A model generated the notes under the pieces. The model did no database searches. It was not told the DNA's origin and worked only from the letters and a program-made list of their open reading frames with translations. A stretch of 64,000 nt of DNA from Streptomyces sp. RerS4. Its GTDB lineage: Bacteria; Actinomycetota; Actinomycetes; Streptomycetales; Streptomycetaceae. Location of the stretch: contig NZ_CP097322.1 of NCBI RefSeq assembly GCF_023515955.1, positions 5,318,501-5,382,500 of the forward strand, given 5' to 3'. Positions 28,751 to 38,974 of the stretch are shown in pieces. The first letter of the stretch is position 1, and the number at the start of each line of letters is the position of its first letter. The translations under genes and the position numbers were made by a program.

Positions 28751-29497
28751 ATGTCGCCCTACGACCCGTCGGCCTTCCCGCCCTTCGCCGTCACCGTCGA
28801 CCTGGTCGTGCTCACCGTACGGCGCCACGCGCTCTGCGCGCTGGTCGTCAAACGGGGTGAGCAACCGTTCCAGGGACGATGGGCGCTGCCCGGTGGCTTC
28901 GTCCGCGGAGACGAGGACCTGGGGGCGGCCGCGGCCAGGGAACTCGCCGAGGAAACCGGCCTGTGCGCGCACGACGCGGCCGTACCCGGCGTCGACCAGG
29001 GCGCCCACCTCGAACAGCTCGCCACCTACGGCGACCCCGGGCGCGACCCCCGGATGCGGGTGGTCAGCGTCGCGCACCTGGTCCTCGCCCCGGACCTGCC
29101 CGCGCCCCGCGCGGGCGGTGACGCCAACAGTGCCCGCTGGGCCCCCGTCGACGAGCTCCTGGGCGGCTCCGAGCAGCCTTCCGGCGGCCTCGCCTTCGAC
29201 CACGAGCGGATCCTCGCCGACGGAGTGGAGCGGGCCCGCTCGAAGATCGAGTACTCCTCTCTGGCCACCGCCTTCTGTCCGCCCGAGTTCACCGTCGGGG
29301 AGCTGCGGCGGGTGTACGAGGCCGTCTGGGGTGTGGCGCTCGATCCGCGGAACTTCCACCGCAAGGTCACCGGGACCCCCGGGTTCCTGGTCCCCGCCGG
29401 CGGTACGACGACCCGTCAGGGCGGCCGCCCCGCCCAACTGTTCCGGGCGGGCGGAGCCACCCTGCTCAATCCGCCCATGCTGCGCCCGGAGGTCTGA
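28751..29497 (+). CDS. Nudix hydrolase with C-terminal winged helix, NrtR-like
   Basis: A 248-residue protein: N-terminal Nudix domain and C-terminal wHTH. The Nudix box GGFVRGDEDLGAAAARELAEETGL is nearly canonical (G-x5-E-x7-RELAEETGL, although the first Glu position falls on D/E). The C-terminal half (LATAFCPPEFTVGELRRVYEAVWG ... RNFHRKVTGTPGFLVPAGG) is the DNA-binding part of the NrtR group. NrtR proteins bind ADP-ribose and repress NAD-metabolism or sugar genes. ATG 28751 gives MSPYDPSAFPPFAVTVD. Regulon unknown; no NAD gene is adjacent. Confidence 0.85.
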   Translation: MSPYDPSAFPPFAVTVDLVVLTVRRHALCALVVKRGEQPFQGRWALPGGFVRGDEDLGAAAARELAEETGLCAHDAAVPGVDQGAHLEQLATYGDPGRDPRMRVVSVAHLVLAPDLPAPRAGGDANSARWAPVDELLGGSEQPSGGLAFDHERILADGVERARSKIEYSSLATAFCPPEFTVGELRRVYEAVWGVALDPRNFHRKVTGTPGFLVPAGGTTTRQGGRPAQLFRAGGATLLNPPMLRPEV

Positions 29498-29646
29498 CCC
29501 TCCCCAGAGGTCCGACGCTCGGAGGGCCCGGCCGACACGCACCCGACCCACCCAGGTCGAATGCGTTGAAAATCGGACATATCGCGTTACCTTGCTTGCG
29601 GTACTCACCCTGCCGCAGAGCGGTCTCACCCCCCGCGAGGGAAGCG

Positions 29647-31686
29647 ATGCTCCAGGCCATCGGACTCACCAGCACCCCCCGTCGAGATCTCGCCCCCCTC
29701 GTGGACGACCTCACCTTCGAGGCCCGCCCGGGGTGTGTGACCGCCCTGCTCGGCGAACCGGGTTCGGGCAAGACCACCGCGCTGCGGCTCATGCTCGAAC
29801 TCGAACCGGGCCGGGGCGTCACCTACTTCCGCGGTCGCCCCCTGCACCGGATCGCCCATCCCGCCCGTGAGGTCGGGGTACTGCTCGGGGACGTCCCCGG
29901 CCACCCGTCGCGGACCGTCCGCAACCAGCTGCGCATGCTCTGCGCCGCCGTCGGCGTGCCCGTCTCCCGGGCGGACGTGCTGATGGAGGTCGTCGGCATC
30001 GCCGGGCTGCGCGACCAGCGGCTCGGCTCGCTCTCCACCGGCATGGACCGCCGCCTCGGCCTGGCCGTCGCCCTGCTCGCCGACCCGTGCACCCTGCTGC
30101 TCGACGAACCCGCCGCCGGGCTCCCCGTCCGTGAACGGGCCTGGCTCCACGGGCTCCTGCGCGGGCACGCCGCCCTCGGCGGAGCGGTGCTCTACACCAC
30201 CGACGACGCCAAGGAAGCCGCCCGCAACGCCGACCGCGTCGTCTCCCTCGCATCGGGCCGCCTCGTCGCCGACCAGGACGTCGCGGACTTCGCCCGCACC
30301 AGACTGCGCCCGCGGGTCGCCGTGCGCACGCCGCACGCGGCCCGGCTGGCCGACGTCCTGGGCCGCGAGGCAAGAGCCGCCCAACGAGCCGTGGAGATCG
30401 TCGAGGAGAGCGGCAACCGCCTGTCCGTCTACGGCAGCAACTGCGCCGAGGTCGGCGAGGCGGCCTTCCGCAACGGCGTCCTCGTCCACCAGCTCGCCGA
30501 CGAGACCGGTGACGCCGGCGTCGCCCCGGTCCCGCCCGTACCGCAGGCCCGCACCCGCGCCGGCGGCACGGTGCGCGCCGAAGCACGGGTCGAAGCCGTC
30601 CCCCAGGCGCGCACGGCGACCGCCTCCCCGGCCACCACCCCGACCACCCCACCGGGAGCCTTCCAGAGCGCCTTCCCGAGCGGCACAGGCCACCCCCCGA
30701 TCCCGGCCGACGTCCACCCCGACGTCCACCCCGACGTCCACCCCGACGTCCTCCCCGACCCGCACCCCACGGCCGAACCCGCCCCCGAGGCGCGCTCAGA
30801 GGCTCGCGCCGAGCCCCGCCCCGCGTCCCGCCCCGAAGCGCGCCCGCCCGGCGCGACGGACGCGGACGAGGTGCCCGCCGCGACCGCGTGGTCCGTCCCG
30901 CCGGTGCGCCGTATCGGCGGTCCCCTGCGGCCGGTTCGCTACGAGCTGCTCCGCGTCTTCGGCACCGCCACCCCGTTCCTGACGGCGACCCTCGTCGTCA
31001 CCGTCTCCGTCGTCACCGCCCTGGTGCTCGCCCGCGCCGGGCACACCTCCCTCAGCCGCGTCCTGCTCGCCTGGCCCGCGCCGCTGCCGTTGCCCCCCGC
31101 CGCTCTCGGCGCCGGACTCCTCGGCGCCCTCGCCTTCGGCGAGGAGTACCGCTACCCCGCCCTCGCCGCCGACCGGGGCACCGTGCCGCGGCGCCTGGGC
31201 CTGCTCGTCGCCAAGCTCGGCGTCTGCGCCGCCCTCGCCCTGGCGCTCGGGGCGTTCGCCGTCGCGGCCGACGCGGCGGCCCTGCGGCTCGTGTTCGACC
31301 ACGGTCCCCTGCGGGCCCCGACGGACTGGATCGCGCCCGCCGTCAGTTGGGCCGGGCTCCTCATCGGATGCGCCTGGGTCGGAGTCCTCGCCTCCGGGGT
31401 GTTCCGCTCCGCCACGGCGGGACTGCTGGCGGTGCTCGCCGTACCGATGGCGGTGGTACCGCTGGTGCGCAAGGCGCTCGACGGGCCGTCCGCGCACCCC
31501 GTGCACGGCATCGCCGCCCGGCTGCGCGGTCTGAGCTGGTCGCCGTGGCCCCCCGAGGGGGACCGGCTCGTCCTGGGGGCCCTTCGGGTGATGGCCCAAC
31601 CCCTCGCCGCCGCAGTGGTGTTGTCGCTTATGGTCCTGTTGTGCGCCTATGCGTTCACAGGATTGCGCAGTCGCGTCCGCCGGTGA
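29647..31686 (+). CDS. ABC transporter with ATPase and permease in one polypeptide
   Basis: A 679-residue fusion. Residues 1-220 are an ABC ATPase: Walker A GEPGSGKTTAL, a degenerate signature LSTGMDRRLGLAVAL (LSxGM rather than LSGGQ), Walker B TLLLDEP. A Pro/Ala/Glu-rich linker of about 150 residues holds four HPDV repeats. The C-terminal 270 residues hold about six hydrophobic segments (ATLVVTVSVVTALVLA, GAGLLGALAF, ALALALGAFAVA, LLAVLAVPMAVVPLV, AAAVVLSLMVLLCAYAF), typical of ABC-2-type exporters. ATG 29647 follows GAGGGAAG. Exported substrate unknown. Confidence 0.85.
   Translation: MLQAIGLTSTPRRDLAPLVDDLTFEARPGCVTALLGEPGSGKTTALRLMLELEPGRGVTYFRGRPLHRIAHPAREVGVLLGDVPGHPSRTVRNQLRMLCAAVGVPVSRADVLMEVVGIAGLRDQRLGSLSTGMDRRLGLAVALLADPCTLLLDEPAAGLPVRERAWLHGLLRGHAALGGAVLYTTDDAKEAARNADRVVSLASGRLVADQDVADFARTRLRPRVAVRTPHAARLADVLGREARAAQRAVEIVEESGNRLSVYGSNCAEVGEAAFRNGVLVHQLADETGDAGVAPVPPVPQARTRAGGTVRAEARVEAVPQARTATASPATTPTTPPGAFQSAFPSGTGHPPIPADVHPDVHPDVHPDVLPDPHPTAEPAPEARSEARAEPRPASRPEARPPGATDADEVPAATAWSVPPVRRIGGPLRPVRYELLRVFGTATPFLTATLVVTVSVVTALVLARAGHTSLSRVLLAWPAPLPLPPAALGAGLLGALAFGEEYRYPALAADRGTVPRRLGLLVAKLGVCAALALALGAFAVAADAAALRLVFDHGPLRAPTDWIAPAVSWAGLLIGCAWVGVLASGVFRSATAGLLAVLAVPMAVVPLVRKALDGPSAHPVHGIAARLRGLSWSPWPPEGDRLVLGALRVMAQPLAAAVVLSLMVLLCAYAFTGLRSRVRR
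30709..30756 (+). repeat. 12-bp tandem repeat in the ABC transporter linker
   Basis: Units of GACGTCCACCCC follow one another (last unit GACGTCCTCCCC), encoding repeated DVHP. The repeat keeps the frame, so copy-number change would lengthen or shorten only the linker. Confidence 0.85.
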
Positions 31687-31788
31687 TCGCTCCGGTGCGG
31701 GAGTCGACCCCCGAACGACCGGGGAAGTCCACATCGAGCCCCCTGCATGCGAAGGGGACCGCAAGTCCTCACAAAAGGCCCGGTTCTT

Positions 31789-31796
31789 TACGATAA
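31789..31796 (+). promoter_or_regulatory. Possible WhiG-type -10 element before whiH
   Basis: TACGATAA matches 6 of 8 bases of the WhiG -10 consensus GCCGATAA, about 95 bp before the gene. An A-rich stretch CACAAAAG lies at 31770-31777, roughly where the TAAA -35 would be, but spacing is imperfect. Confidence 0.35.
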
Positions 31797-31888
31797 GTCG
31801 TCAATTGCGCAGGTGGCACCGATCACCCTTTCGTGTGCTTTTCACCAAAGACCTCAAGGGTCGCCGAGGCACGACCGACAAAGGATTC

Positions 31889-32776
31889 GTGAGTACCCTT
31901 GCGCACACCATGATGACCGCCGCCCGCCATGCCGACACCGGCCTCGCCGGCGCGGGCGAACTCGACCGCTACCCCTACCCGGAGGCCCCCGGCTCCGACC
32001 GGGTCGGACCACCCCACTGGGACGGAGCCGACGTCGAGTTGAGTCGTGTCGGCCGCCGGGCGGCGGGCAGCCGCGGCCGCGGACTGCACGGCCAACTCGT
32101 CCAGCAGCTCGGCCAGATGATCGTCTCCGGCGACCTCGGCGCGGACCGGCCCCTGGTCCCCGAGGAGATCGGCCAGCGCTTCGAGGTCTCCCGGACCGTC
32201 GTCCGCGAATCGCTGCGGGTGCTGGAGGCCAAGGGCCTCGTCAGCGCCCGGCCCAACGTGGGCACCCGGGTCCGGCCGGTCGCCGACTGGAACCTGCTCG
32301 ACCCCGACATCATCGAGTGGCGGGCCTTCGGGCCCCAGCGCGACGACCAGCGCCGCGAGCTGAACGAGCTCCGCTGGACCATCGAGCCGCTGGCCGCCCG
32401 GCTCGCCGCCGGCCACGACCGCCCGGACCTCCAGCAGCGCCTCGCCGACATGGTCGAGATCATGGGCCACGCCCTCGGACAGGGTGACGCGATCACCTTC
32501 ACCCGCGCCGACAACGAGTTCCACTCGCTCCTGATCCAGATCGCCGGCAACCGCATGCTGGAGCACCTGCACGGCATCGTCTCCGCCGCCCTCCAGGTGT
32601 CCGGCGGACCCGTCACCGCCTGCGACCGCCCCAGCGAAACCTGCGTCGCCCACCACGCCCGCATGGTCGAGGCCCTCGCCGCCGGCGACTCGACGGGCGC
32701 CGAGAACGCCATGCGTCAGCTCCTGACGGTGCACCCGGAGGTCGAGCGCGTGGTCCCCGCCCCGCGCGAGCACTGA
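31889..32776 (+). CDS. whiH: GntR-family sporulation regulator WhiH
   Basis: A 295-residue FadR-subfamily GntR regulator directly upstream of hrdB. That is the genomic position of whiH in Streptomyces coelicolor, where it controls sporulation septation in aerial hyphae. The wHTH is at LHGQLVQQLGQMIVSGDL ... FEVSRTVVRESLRVLEAKGLV (about residues 68-128). The FCD effector domain follows (LNELRWTIEPLAARLAA ... FTRADNEFHSLLIQIAGN ... HHARMVEALAAGD). It has the long WhiH-type N-terminal extension. GTG 31889 is used; ATG 31910 is an alternative in frame. Identity rests on domain type and position. Confidence 0.85.
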   Translation: MSTLAHTMMTAARHADTGLAGAGELDRYPYPEAPGSDRVGPPHWDGADVELSRVGRRAAGSRGRGLHGQLVQQLGQMIVSGDLGADRPLVPEEIGQRFEVSRTVVRESLRVLEAKGLVSARPNVGTRVRPVADWNLLDPDIIEWRAFGPQRDDQRRELNELRWTIEPLAARLAAGHDRPDLQQRLADMVEIMGHALGQGDAITFTRADNEFHSLLIQIAGNRMLEHLHGIVSAALQVSGGPVTACDRPSETCVAHHARMVEALAAGDSTGAENAMRQLLTVHPEVERVVPAPREH

Positions 32777-32818
32777 CACGCCGACGCGCGGGGGCGCTGG
32801 GGCGCGGGGTGCACCACC

Positions 32819-32850
32819 TGTCGCCGGGCCCGCGCACGGGCCCGGCGACA
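32819..32850 (+). terminator. Terminator after whiH
   Basis: The perfect 14-bp arms TGTCGCCGGGCCCG / CGGGCCCGGCGACA with loop CGCA, 42 bp after the whiH stop. Confidence 0.85.
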
Positions 32851-33156
32851 CCGGTGTACGGGGCCCTTTTGAGCCCCGGGCGGACGCTCCCGACCGTAGG
32901 ACCGGCGTGAGGGTGAGACGGGCGGGAGAGGCGGGTGTGATTCGGGCCACCAAAGATTGGGCGTAACGCTCCGCGACGTCACACGATGACTTAAGCGGTG
33001 ATGGCCGACGGAGGGAAGACAGCAGCCCTTGGGGGTGCTGTACAGCTCCCCGGCCCCTGCCCGCGCCCCCGGCCCATCCCCAGTCGGTGGTCGTCGGCTC
33101 CGGTCGAGCACCAGGCCGGGGTCGGAAGCCGTTCCCATCGTTCCGAGAGGTTGTTC
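32851..33156 (+). promoter_or_regulatory. hrdB upstream region
   Basis: About 300 bp between the whiH terminator and the hrdB start, with no gene. An AT-richer stretch at 32936-32998 (GTGTGATTCGGGCCACCAAA ... GATGACTTAAGCGG) is the likely promoter zone. I cannot assign individual -35/-10 elements with confidence. The transcript leader would be about 160-200 nt. Confidence 0.45.
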
Positions 33157-34731
<1,575 letters not shown>

Positions 34732-34758
34732 CCGGCGCCGACGCCGGCGGTCGCACCA

Positions 34759-34789
34759 CGGCCGGACCCCCGCGGAGGGGGTCCGGCCG
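34759..34789 (+). terminator. Terminator after hrdB
   Basis: The near-perfect arms CGGCCGGACCCCC / GGGGGTCCGGCCG with a 5-nt loop, 28 bp after the hrdB stop. Confidence 0.85.
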
Positions 34790-34894
34790 TCGTACGTGCG
34801 GGGTCGTGGTCGGAAGGGGGCGCGCAGCCGCGGGAGCGGGGGCGCGACCGCACACGGCGGTTCGCGCGGGTGCGCACGGCCACGGGGCATTCCA

Positions 34895-34923
34895 CTCTGG
34901 GTGGAAGTCATCCACACCCAGAG
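34895..34923. promoter_or_regulatory. Imperfect inverted repeat before the trypsin-like gene
   Basis: CTCTGGGTGGA and TCCACACCCAGAG form a nearly complete palindrome separated by AGTCA, ending 12 bp before the ATG and overlapping the leader. It could be an operator or an mRNA hairpin near the ribosome site. Confidence 0.45.
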
Positions 34924-34935
34924 TCAGGAGACCCT

Positions 34936-35772
34936 ATGCGTCTTTCCCCAGCCCGTGCCCTGGCGGGCGCACTGGCCTTGGTGGCGGGAGCCGCCGTGGC
35001 ACCCCTGGTCCAGGCTCCCGGGGCCGTGGCCGACGGCGTCGTCATAGGTGGCAAGCCGGTCAAGGTGGCGGACAGCCCCTGGGTGGTGGCCCTCGCCAGC
35101 CGTGACCGGTTCGGGGGTATCCGCGACGGGCAGTTCTGCGGGGGTGTCCTCGTCGGCCCGACCACGGTGGTGACCGCGGCCCACTGCCTGGGCCGGCAGG
35201 TGCTCGGCGGTCCGGTCGAGTCCGTCACCGACCTTCGGGTGATCACCGGCCGTACGGAGCTGCACGCGGAGGAGGGTCGCGAGATCGCCGTGAGGGCGGC
35301 CCGGGTGAACCCCGCCTACGACGCCCGCAGCAACGCGGGGGACCTCGCCGTGCTGGAGCTGTCCGAAGCCGTGCCGGCCGCGCATGTCCTGCCGATGGCG
35401 GCGGCCGGTGACGAGGCCTACACGCCCGGTACGGACGCGGACGTGTACGGCTGGGGCGACACGAGCGGATTCGGGGACTACCCGCACGGGCTGCGGGCGG
35501 CCCGGGTCGCCGTGCTGGACGACGAGGTCTGCCGGCGGGCGTACCCGGGTGACGCGGACGGCCGCTTCCAGGCCGAGTCCATGGTGTGTGCGGGGGACCG
35601 GGGAGGCGGCAAGGACGCCTGCCAGGGGGACAGCGGCGGTCCGCTGGTGGCGCGGGGGCGGCTGATCGGCCTGGTGTCCTGGGGGCGGGGCTGCGGCCGC
35701 TCCGACAGTCCGGGCGTGTACACCCGGATCGCCCCGTTGGTCGACTTTGTGAGCGGCCCCGAGAGGCGCTAG
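34936..35772 (+). CDS. Secreted trypsin-like serine protease (S1)
   Basis: A 278-residue secreted protease. A Sec signal peptide (MRLSPARALAGALALVAGAAVAP) and short propeptide precede the mature start VIGGKPVKVADSPWVVAL, the IVGG-type N-terminus. Catalytic His is in VTAAHCLG, Asp in AGDLAVLEL, Ser in KDACQGDSGGPLV. The Asp of KDACQGDSGG at the base of the S1 pocket predicts cleavage after Arg/Lys. Three cysteine pairs are likely. ATG 34936 follows CAGGAG. It belongs with the Streptomyces extracellular trypsins expressed during aerial growth. Confidence 0.93.
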   Translation: MRLSPARALAGALALVAGAAVAPLVQAPGAVADGVVIGGKPVKVADSPWVVALASRDRFGGIRDGQFCGGVLVGPTTVVTAAHCLGRQVLGGPVESVTDLRVITGRTELHAEEGREIAVRAARVNPAYDARSNAGDLAVLELSEAVPAAHVLPMAAAGDEAYTPGTDADVYGWGDTSGFGDYPHGLRAARVAVLDDEVCRRAYPGDADGRFQAESMVCAGDRGGGKDACQGDSGGPLVARGRLIGLVSWGRGCGRSDSPGVYTRIAPLVDFVSGPERR

Positions 35773-35900
35773 CGGCCGGACTGGGTGGAGGAACACCGTG
35801 CGGGGTGCCCGGAGGGGCTCCAGGCGCCCCGCACGGCCCGGCAAAGGGGTGCGGCGGCTCGTAGGGGACGCCTGGTGCGGGGAAGGGCCTCGGATATGAG

Positions 35901-35939
35901 GACGGGCGGCTTCCCTGGGTCTCAGAGATGCCGCCCGTC
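35901..35939. terminator. Inverted repeat between convergent protease and DUF7455 genes
   Basis: Arms GACGGGCGGC / GCCGCCCGTC with a 19-nt loop in the gap between two converging genes; likely a shared terminator. The loop is longer than usual. Confidence 0.5.
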
Positions 35940-35987
35940 GACCGGCCTGGCCGGTCCTGGCTCGTCGGATGCGAGGTAGGCCTTGTG

Positions 35988-36221
35988 TCAGCGGTCCTCG
36001 GGGTCGGCAGCGTTGGCGGCCGGAGCGGTGAGCCGCTCGGTCTCATCCTGTATTTCCGCGGCGATCTTCTTGAGTTCCGGCTCGAACTTACGCCCGTGGT
36101 GGGCGCAGAAGAGCAGTTCACCACCGCTCAGGAGGACGACGCGCAGATATGCCTGGGCGCCGCAACGGTCGCATCGGTCAGCGGCCGTCAGCGGGGTCGC
36201 GGGGGTCAGAACAGTAGTCAC
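35988..36221 (-). CDS. Small DUF7455 (zinc-ribbon-like) protein
   Basis: A 77-residue protein with CDRCGAQAYLRVVLLSGGELLFCAHHGRKFEPELKKIA: two CxxC/CxxH pairs that could bind zinc, followed by a charged helix. It is the well-conserved actinobacterial small protein usually found beside hrdB and parE. GTG 36219-36221 follows AGAGG on the minus strand. Function unknown; the metal site is inferred from the cysteine/histidine spacing. Confidence 0.85.
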   Translation of the reverse strand: MTTVLTPATPLTAADRCDRCGAQAYLRVVLLSGGELLFCAHHGRKFEPELKKIAAEIQDETERLTAPAANAADPEDR

Positions 36222-36668
36222 GTCGCCTCTTCTCTAGCTCGACGAGCTGTCGTACCAGGGTCAACATCCAACCAGGCCGAAAACGTTCCCGCTCTCGGCT
36301 TTTCCTCGAAACTTCCTTCCGAAGCTGGCCGGCTGTTGCCGGTTGGCGGCGAAGGAGCCGTATTGCGTTGCTTTACGGTTTCGCGTTGTCAGTCGTTCGC
36401 TTGTAGCAGTTCCCGTCCTCCCCGGCGTGGGCGCCGGTTGTTCATGAGGACGTGCCCGAACCCTAAATGGTTCATGCCTGGAAGGGAACGTGATGTTTGC
36501 TTCACCCCGACGGGGGATCGAACACTCGTGCGGATCTGGACTAGGCTGTGGAACCGACGAGGGTGGCGTTGCATCGGCTCTACCAGGCCTCGGTACCCTT
36601 CGACCGGCAACCGAGCCACCCCTGCGCCCGACCGGGCCAGAAAAGAAATTCAGCGAGGAGCGAACTGC
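36222..36668 (+). promoter_or_regulatory. parE/DUF7455 divergent control region
   Basis: A 447-bp gap between the two divergent starts, markedly more AT-rich than surroundings around 36280-36480. Features seen: a direct repeat GTTCATG at 36440 and 36470, and a -10-like TAGGCT at 36543-36548. No terminator or small gene is evident. Confidence 0.45.
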
Positions 36669-38789
36669 GTGACCGCCGACACGTCCGTGCCTTCCAGCGC
36701 GCTGCTGTCCGGAGCAGACCGGGACGGCTCCAACTACACCGCGCGGCACCTGCTCGTCCTCGAAGGCCTCGAGGCCGTCCGCAAGCGCCCCGGCATGTAT
36801 ATCGGCTCCACGGACAGCCGAGGCCTGATGCACTGCCTGTGGGAGATCATCGACAATTCCGTCGACGAGGCCCTGGGCGGCTACTGCGACCACATCGAGG
36901 TGATCCTCCACGAGGACAGCTCCGTCGAGGTCCGTGACAACGGCCGCGGCATCCCGGTCGACGTCGAGCCCAAGACCGGCCTCTCCGGCGTCGAGGTCGT
37001 CATGACCAAGCTCCACGCCGGCGGCAAGTTCGGTGGTGGCTCCTACGCGGCCTCCGGCGGCCTGCACGGCGTCGGCGCCTCCGTGGTCAACGCCCTGTCG
37101 GCCCGCCTCGACGTCGAGGTCGACCGGGGCAGCTCGACCCACGCCATCAGCTTCCGCCGCGGCGTCCCCGGCGTCTTCGCCGAGCAGGGCGCGGACAGCC
37201 CGTTCGACCCCGCGAACGGCCTGCGCAAGATCAAGCGGATCGCCAAGGGCAAGACCGGCACCCGGGTCCGCTACTGGGCCGACCGCCAGATCTTCCTCAA
37301 GGACGCCCGCCTGGGCCTGGAGACGCTCTACCAGCGCGCCCGCCAGACCGCCTTCCTCGTCCCCGGCCTGACCATCGTCGTCCGCGACGAGCGGGCCATC
37401 GACGGCGCGGGCAAGACCGAGGAGACCTTCCGCTTCGACGGGGGCATCAGCGAGTTCTGCGAGTACCTCGCCCAGGACAAGGCCGTCTGCGACATCCTGC
37501 GACTGACCGGCTCCGGAACGTTCAAGGAGACCGTCCCGGTCCTCGACGAGCGCGGGCACATGACCCCCACCGAGGTCACCCGCGAGCTGGGCGTGGACAT
37601 CGCCCTGCGCTGGGGCACGGGGTACGAGACCAACGTCAAGTCCTTCGTGAACATCATCGCCACCCCCAAGGGCGGCACCCACGTCTCCGGCTTCGAGCGC
37701 TCCGTCGCCAAGACGGTCAACGAGGTCCTGCGCTCCGCGAAGCTCCTTCGCGTGGCCGAGGACGACGTGGTCAAGGACGACGCGATGGAGGGCCTCACGG
37801 CCGTCGTCACCGTCCGCCTCGCCGAGCCGCAGTTCGAGGGCCAGACCAAGGAGGTGCTCGGCACCTCGGCGGCCACCCGGATCGTCGCCGCCGTCGTCGC
37901 CAAGGAGCTGAAGGCCTTCCTGACCTCGACCAAGCGCGACGACAAGCAGCAGGCCCGCGCCGTGATGGAGAAGATCGTCGCGGCCGCCCGGACCCGTATC
38001 GCGGCCCGCCAGCACAAGGAGGCGCAGCGTCGCAAGACCGCGCTGGAGTCCTCGTCCCTGCCGGCCAAGCTGGCCGACTGCCGCAGCGACGACGTGGACC
38101 GCAGCGAGCTCTTCATCGTCGAGGGGGACTCGGCGCTCGGTACGGCCAAGCTCGCGCGGAACTCGGAGTTCCAGGCGCTGCTGCCGATCCGCGGCAAGAT
38201 CCTCAACGTCCAGAAGTCCTCGGTCTCGGACATGCTCAAGAACGCCGAGTGCGGCGCGATCATCCAGGTCATAGGAGCCGGCTCGGGCCGCACCTTCGAC
38301 CTCGACGCCGCCCGCTACGGCAAGATCGTCCTGCTCGTCGACGCCGACGTGGACGGCGCGCACATCCGCTGCCTGCTGCTCACGCTCTTCCAGCGCTACA
38401 TGCGGCCGATGGTCGAGGCGGGCCGGGTCTTCGCGGCCGTGCCGCCCCTGCACCGGATCGAGCTGGTCCAGCCGAAGCGCGGCCAGGACAAGTACGTGTA
38501 CACGTATTCGGACAACGAGCTGCGCCAGACCCTCCTGGAGTTCCAGCGCAAGAACATCCGCTACAAGGACTCGATCCAGCGCTACAAGGGCCTCGGCGAG
38601 ATGGACGCCGACCAGCTCGCGGAGACCACGATGGACCCCCGCTTCCGCACCCTGCGGCGGATCAACATCGGCGACCTGGACTCCGCCGAGCAGGTCTTCG
38701 ACCTGCTCATGGGCAACGAGGTGGCCCCGCGCAAGGAGTTCATCACGGGCTCCGCGGCCACCCTGGACCGCTCGCGCATCGACGCCTGA
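36669..38789 (+). CDS. parE: DNA topoisomerase IV subunit B (ParE; second GyrB-type protein)
   Basis: The ATPase subunit of the chromosome-decatenating type IIA topoisomerase. The 706-residue protein has the GHKL ATPase (VRKRPGMYIGSTDSRGLMHCLWEIIDNSVDEAL; GGKFGGGSYAASGGLHGVGASVVNALS), a transducer domain, and the TOPRIM domain (LFIVEGDSALGTAK, LLVDADVDGAHIRCLLLTLF), ending with the GyrB C-terminal fold (IQRYKGLGEMDADQL). The start GTG 36669 follows GAGGAG. Partner parC lies about 8.5 kb downstream on the opposite strand. A perfect 17-bp hairpin follows. Confidence 0.95.
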   Translation: MTADTSVPSSALLSGADRDGSNYTARHLLVLEGLEAVRKRPGMYIGSTDSRGLMHCLWEIIDNSVDEALGGYCDHIEVILHEDSSVEVRDNGRGIPVDVEPKTGLSGVEVVMTKLHAGGKFGGGSYAASGGLHGVGASVVNALSARLDVEVDRGSSTHAISFRRGVPGVFAEQGADSPFDPANGLRKIKRIAKGKTGTRVRYWADRQIFLKDARLGLETLYQRARQTAFLVPGLTIVVRDERAIDGAGKTEETFRFDGGISEFCEYLAQDKAVCDILRLTGSGTFKETVPVLDERGHMTPTEVTRELGVDIALRWGTGYETNVKSFVNIIATPKGGTHVSGFERSVAKTVNEVLRSAKLLRVAEDDVVKDDAMEGLTAVVTVRLAEPQFEGQTKEVLGTSAATRIVAAVVAKELKAFLTSTKRDDKQQARAVMEKIVAAARTRIAARQHKEAQRRKTALESSSLPAKLADCRSDDVDRSELFIVEGDSALGTAKLARNSEFQALLPIRGKILNVQKSSVSDMLKNAECGAIIQVIGAGSGRTFDLDAARYGKIVLLVDADVDGAHIRCLLLTLFQRYMRPMVEAGRVFAAVPPLHRIELVQPKRGQDKYVYTYSDNELRQTLLEFQRKNIRYKDSIQRYKGLGEMDADQLAETTMDPRFRTLRRINIGDLDSAEQVFDLLMGNEVAPRKEFITGSAATLDRSRIDA

Positions 38790-38852
38790 TCCGGGCCGGC
38801 GTCCGGCCGGACGCCTCGGACACGCCCGGAGCCGATTTCCGGAAACGGCACA

Positions 38853-38896
38853 CCGGCGCTCTTCACTCCATCACCTGAAGGAGTGAAGAGCGCCGG
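38853..38896 (+). terminator. Strong hairpin after parE
   Basis: A perfect 17-bp inverted repeat, CCGGCGCTCTTCACTCC / GGAGTGAAGAGCGCCGG, with a 10-nt loop, 63 bp after the parE stop and before the DUF485 gene. Confidence 0.85.
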
Positions 38897-38974
38897 GACA
38901 CCAGTCCGGAAACCGGCCATTCCGCACATCCTTGTGGGCACGCGGCCAATGCGGCGGCGGACAAGGAGAGTTCG

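Noticed and set aside
30709..30756. Short repeat as a possible CRISPR array
   Set aside because: 12-bp units without spacers, encoding a protein linker in frame.
36389..36619. 76-residue minus-strand frame in the parE leader
   Set aside because: No ribosome site, no recognised motif, mixed composition; it lies in promoter-like AT-richer DNA.
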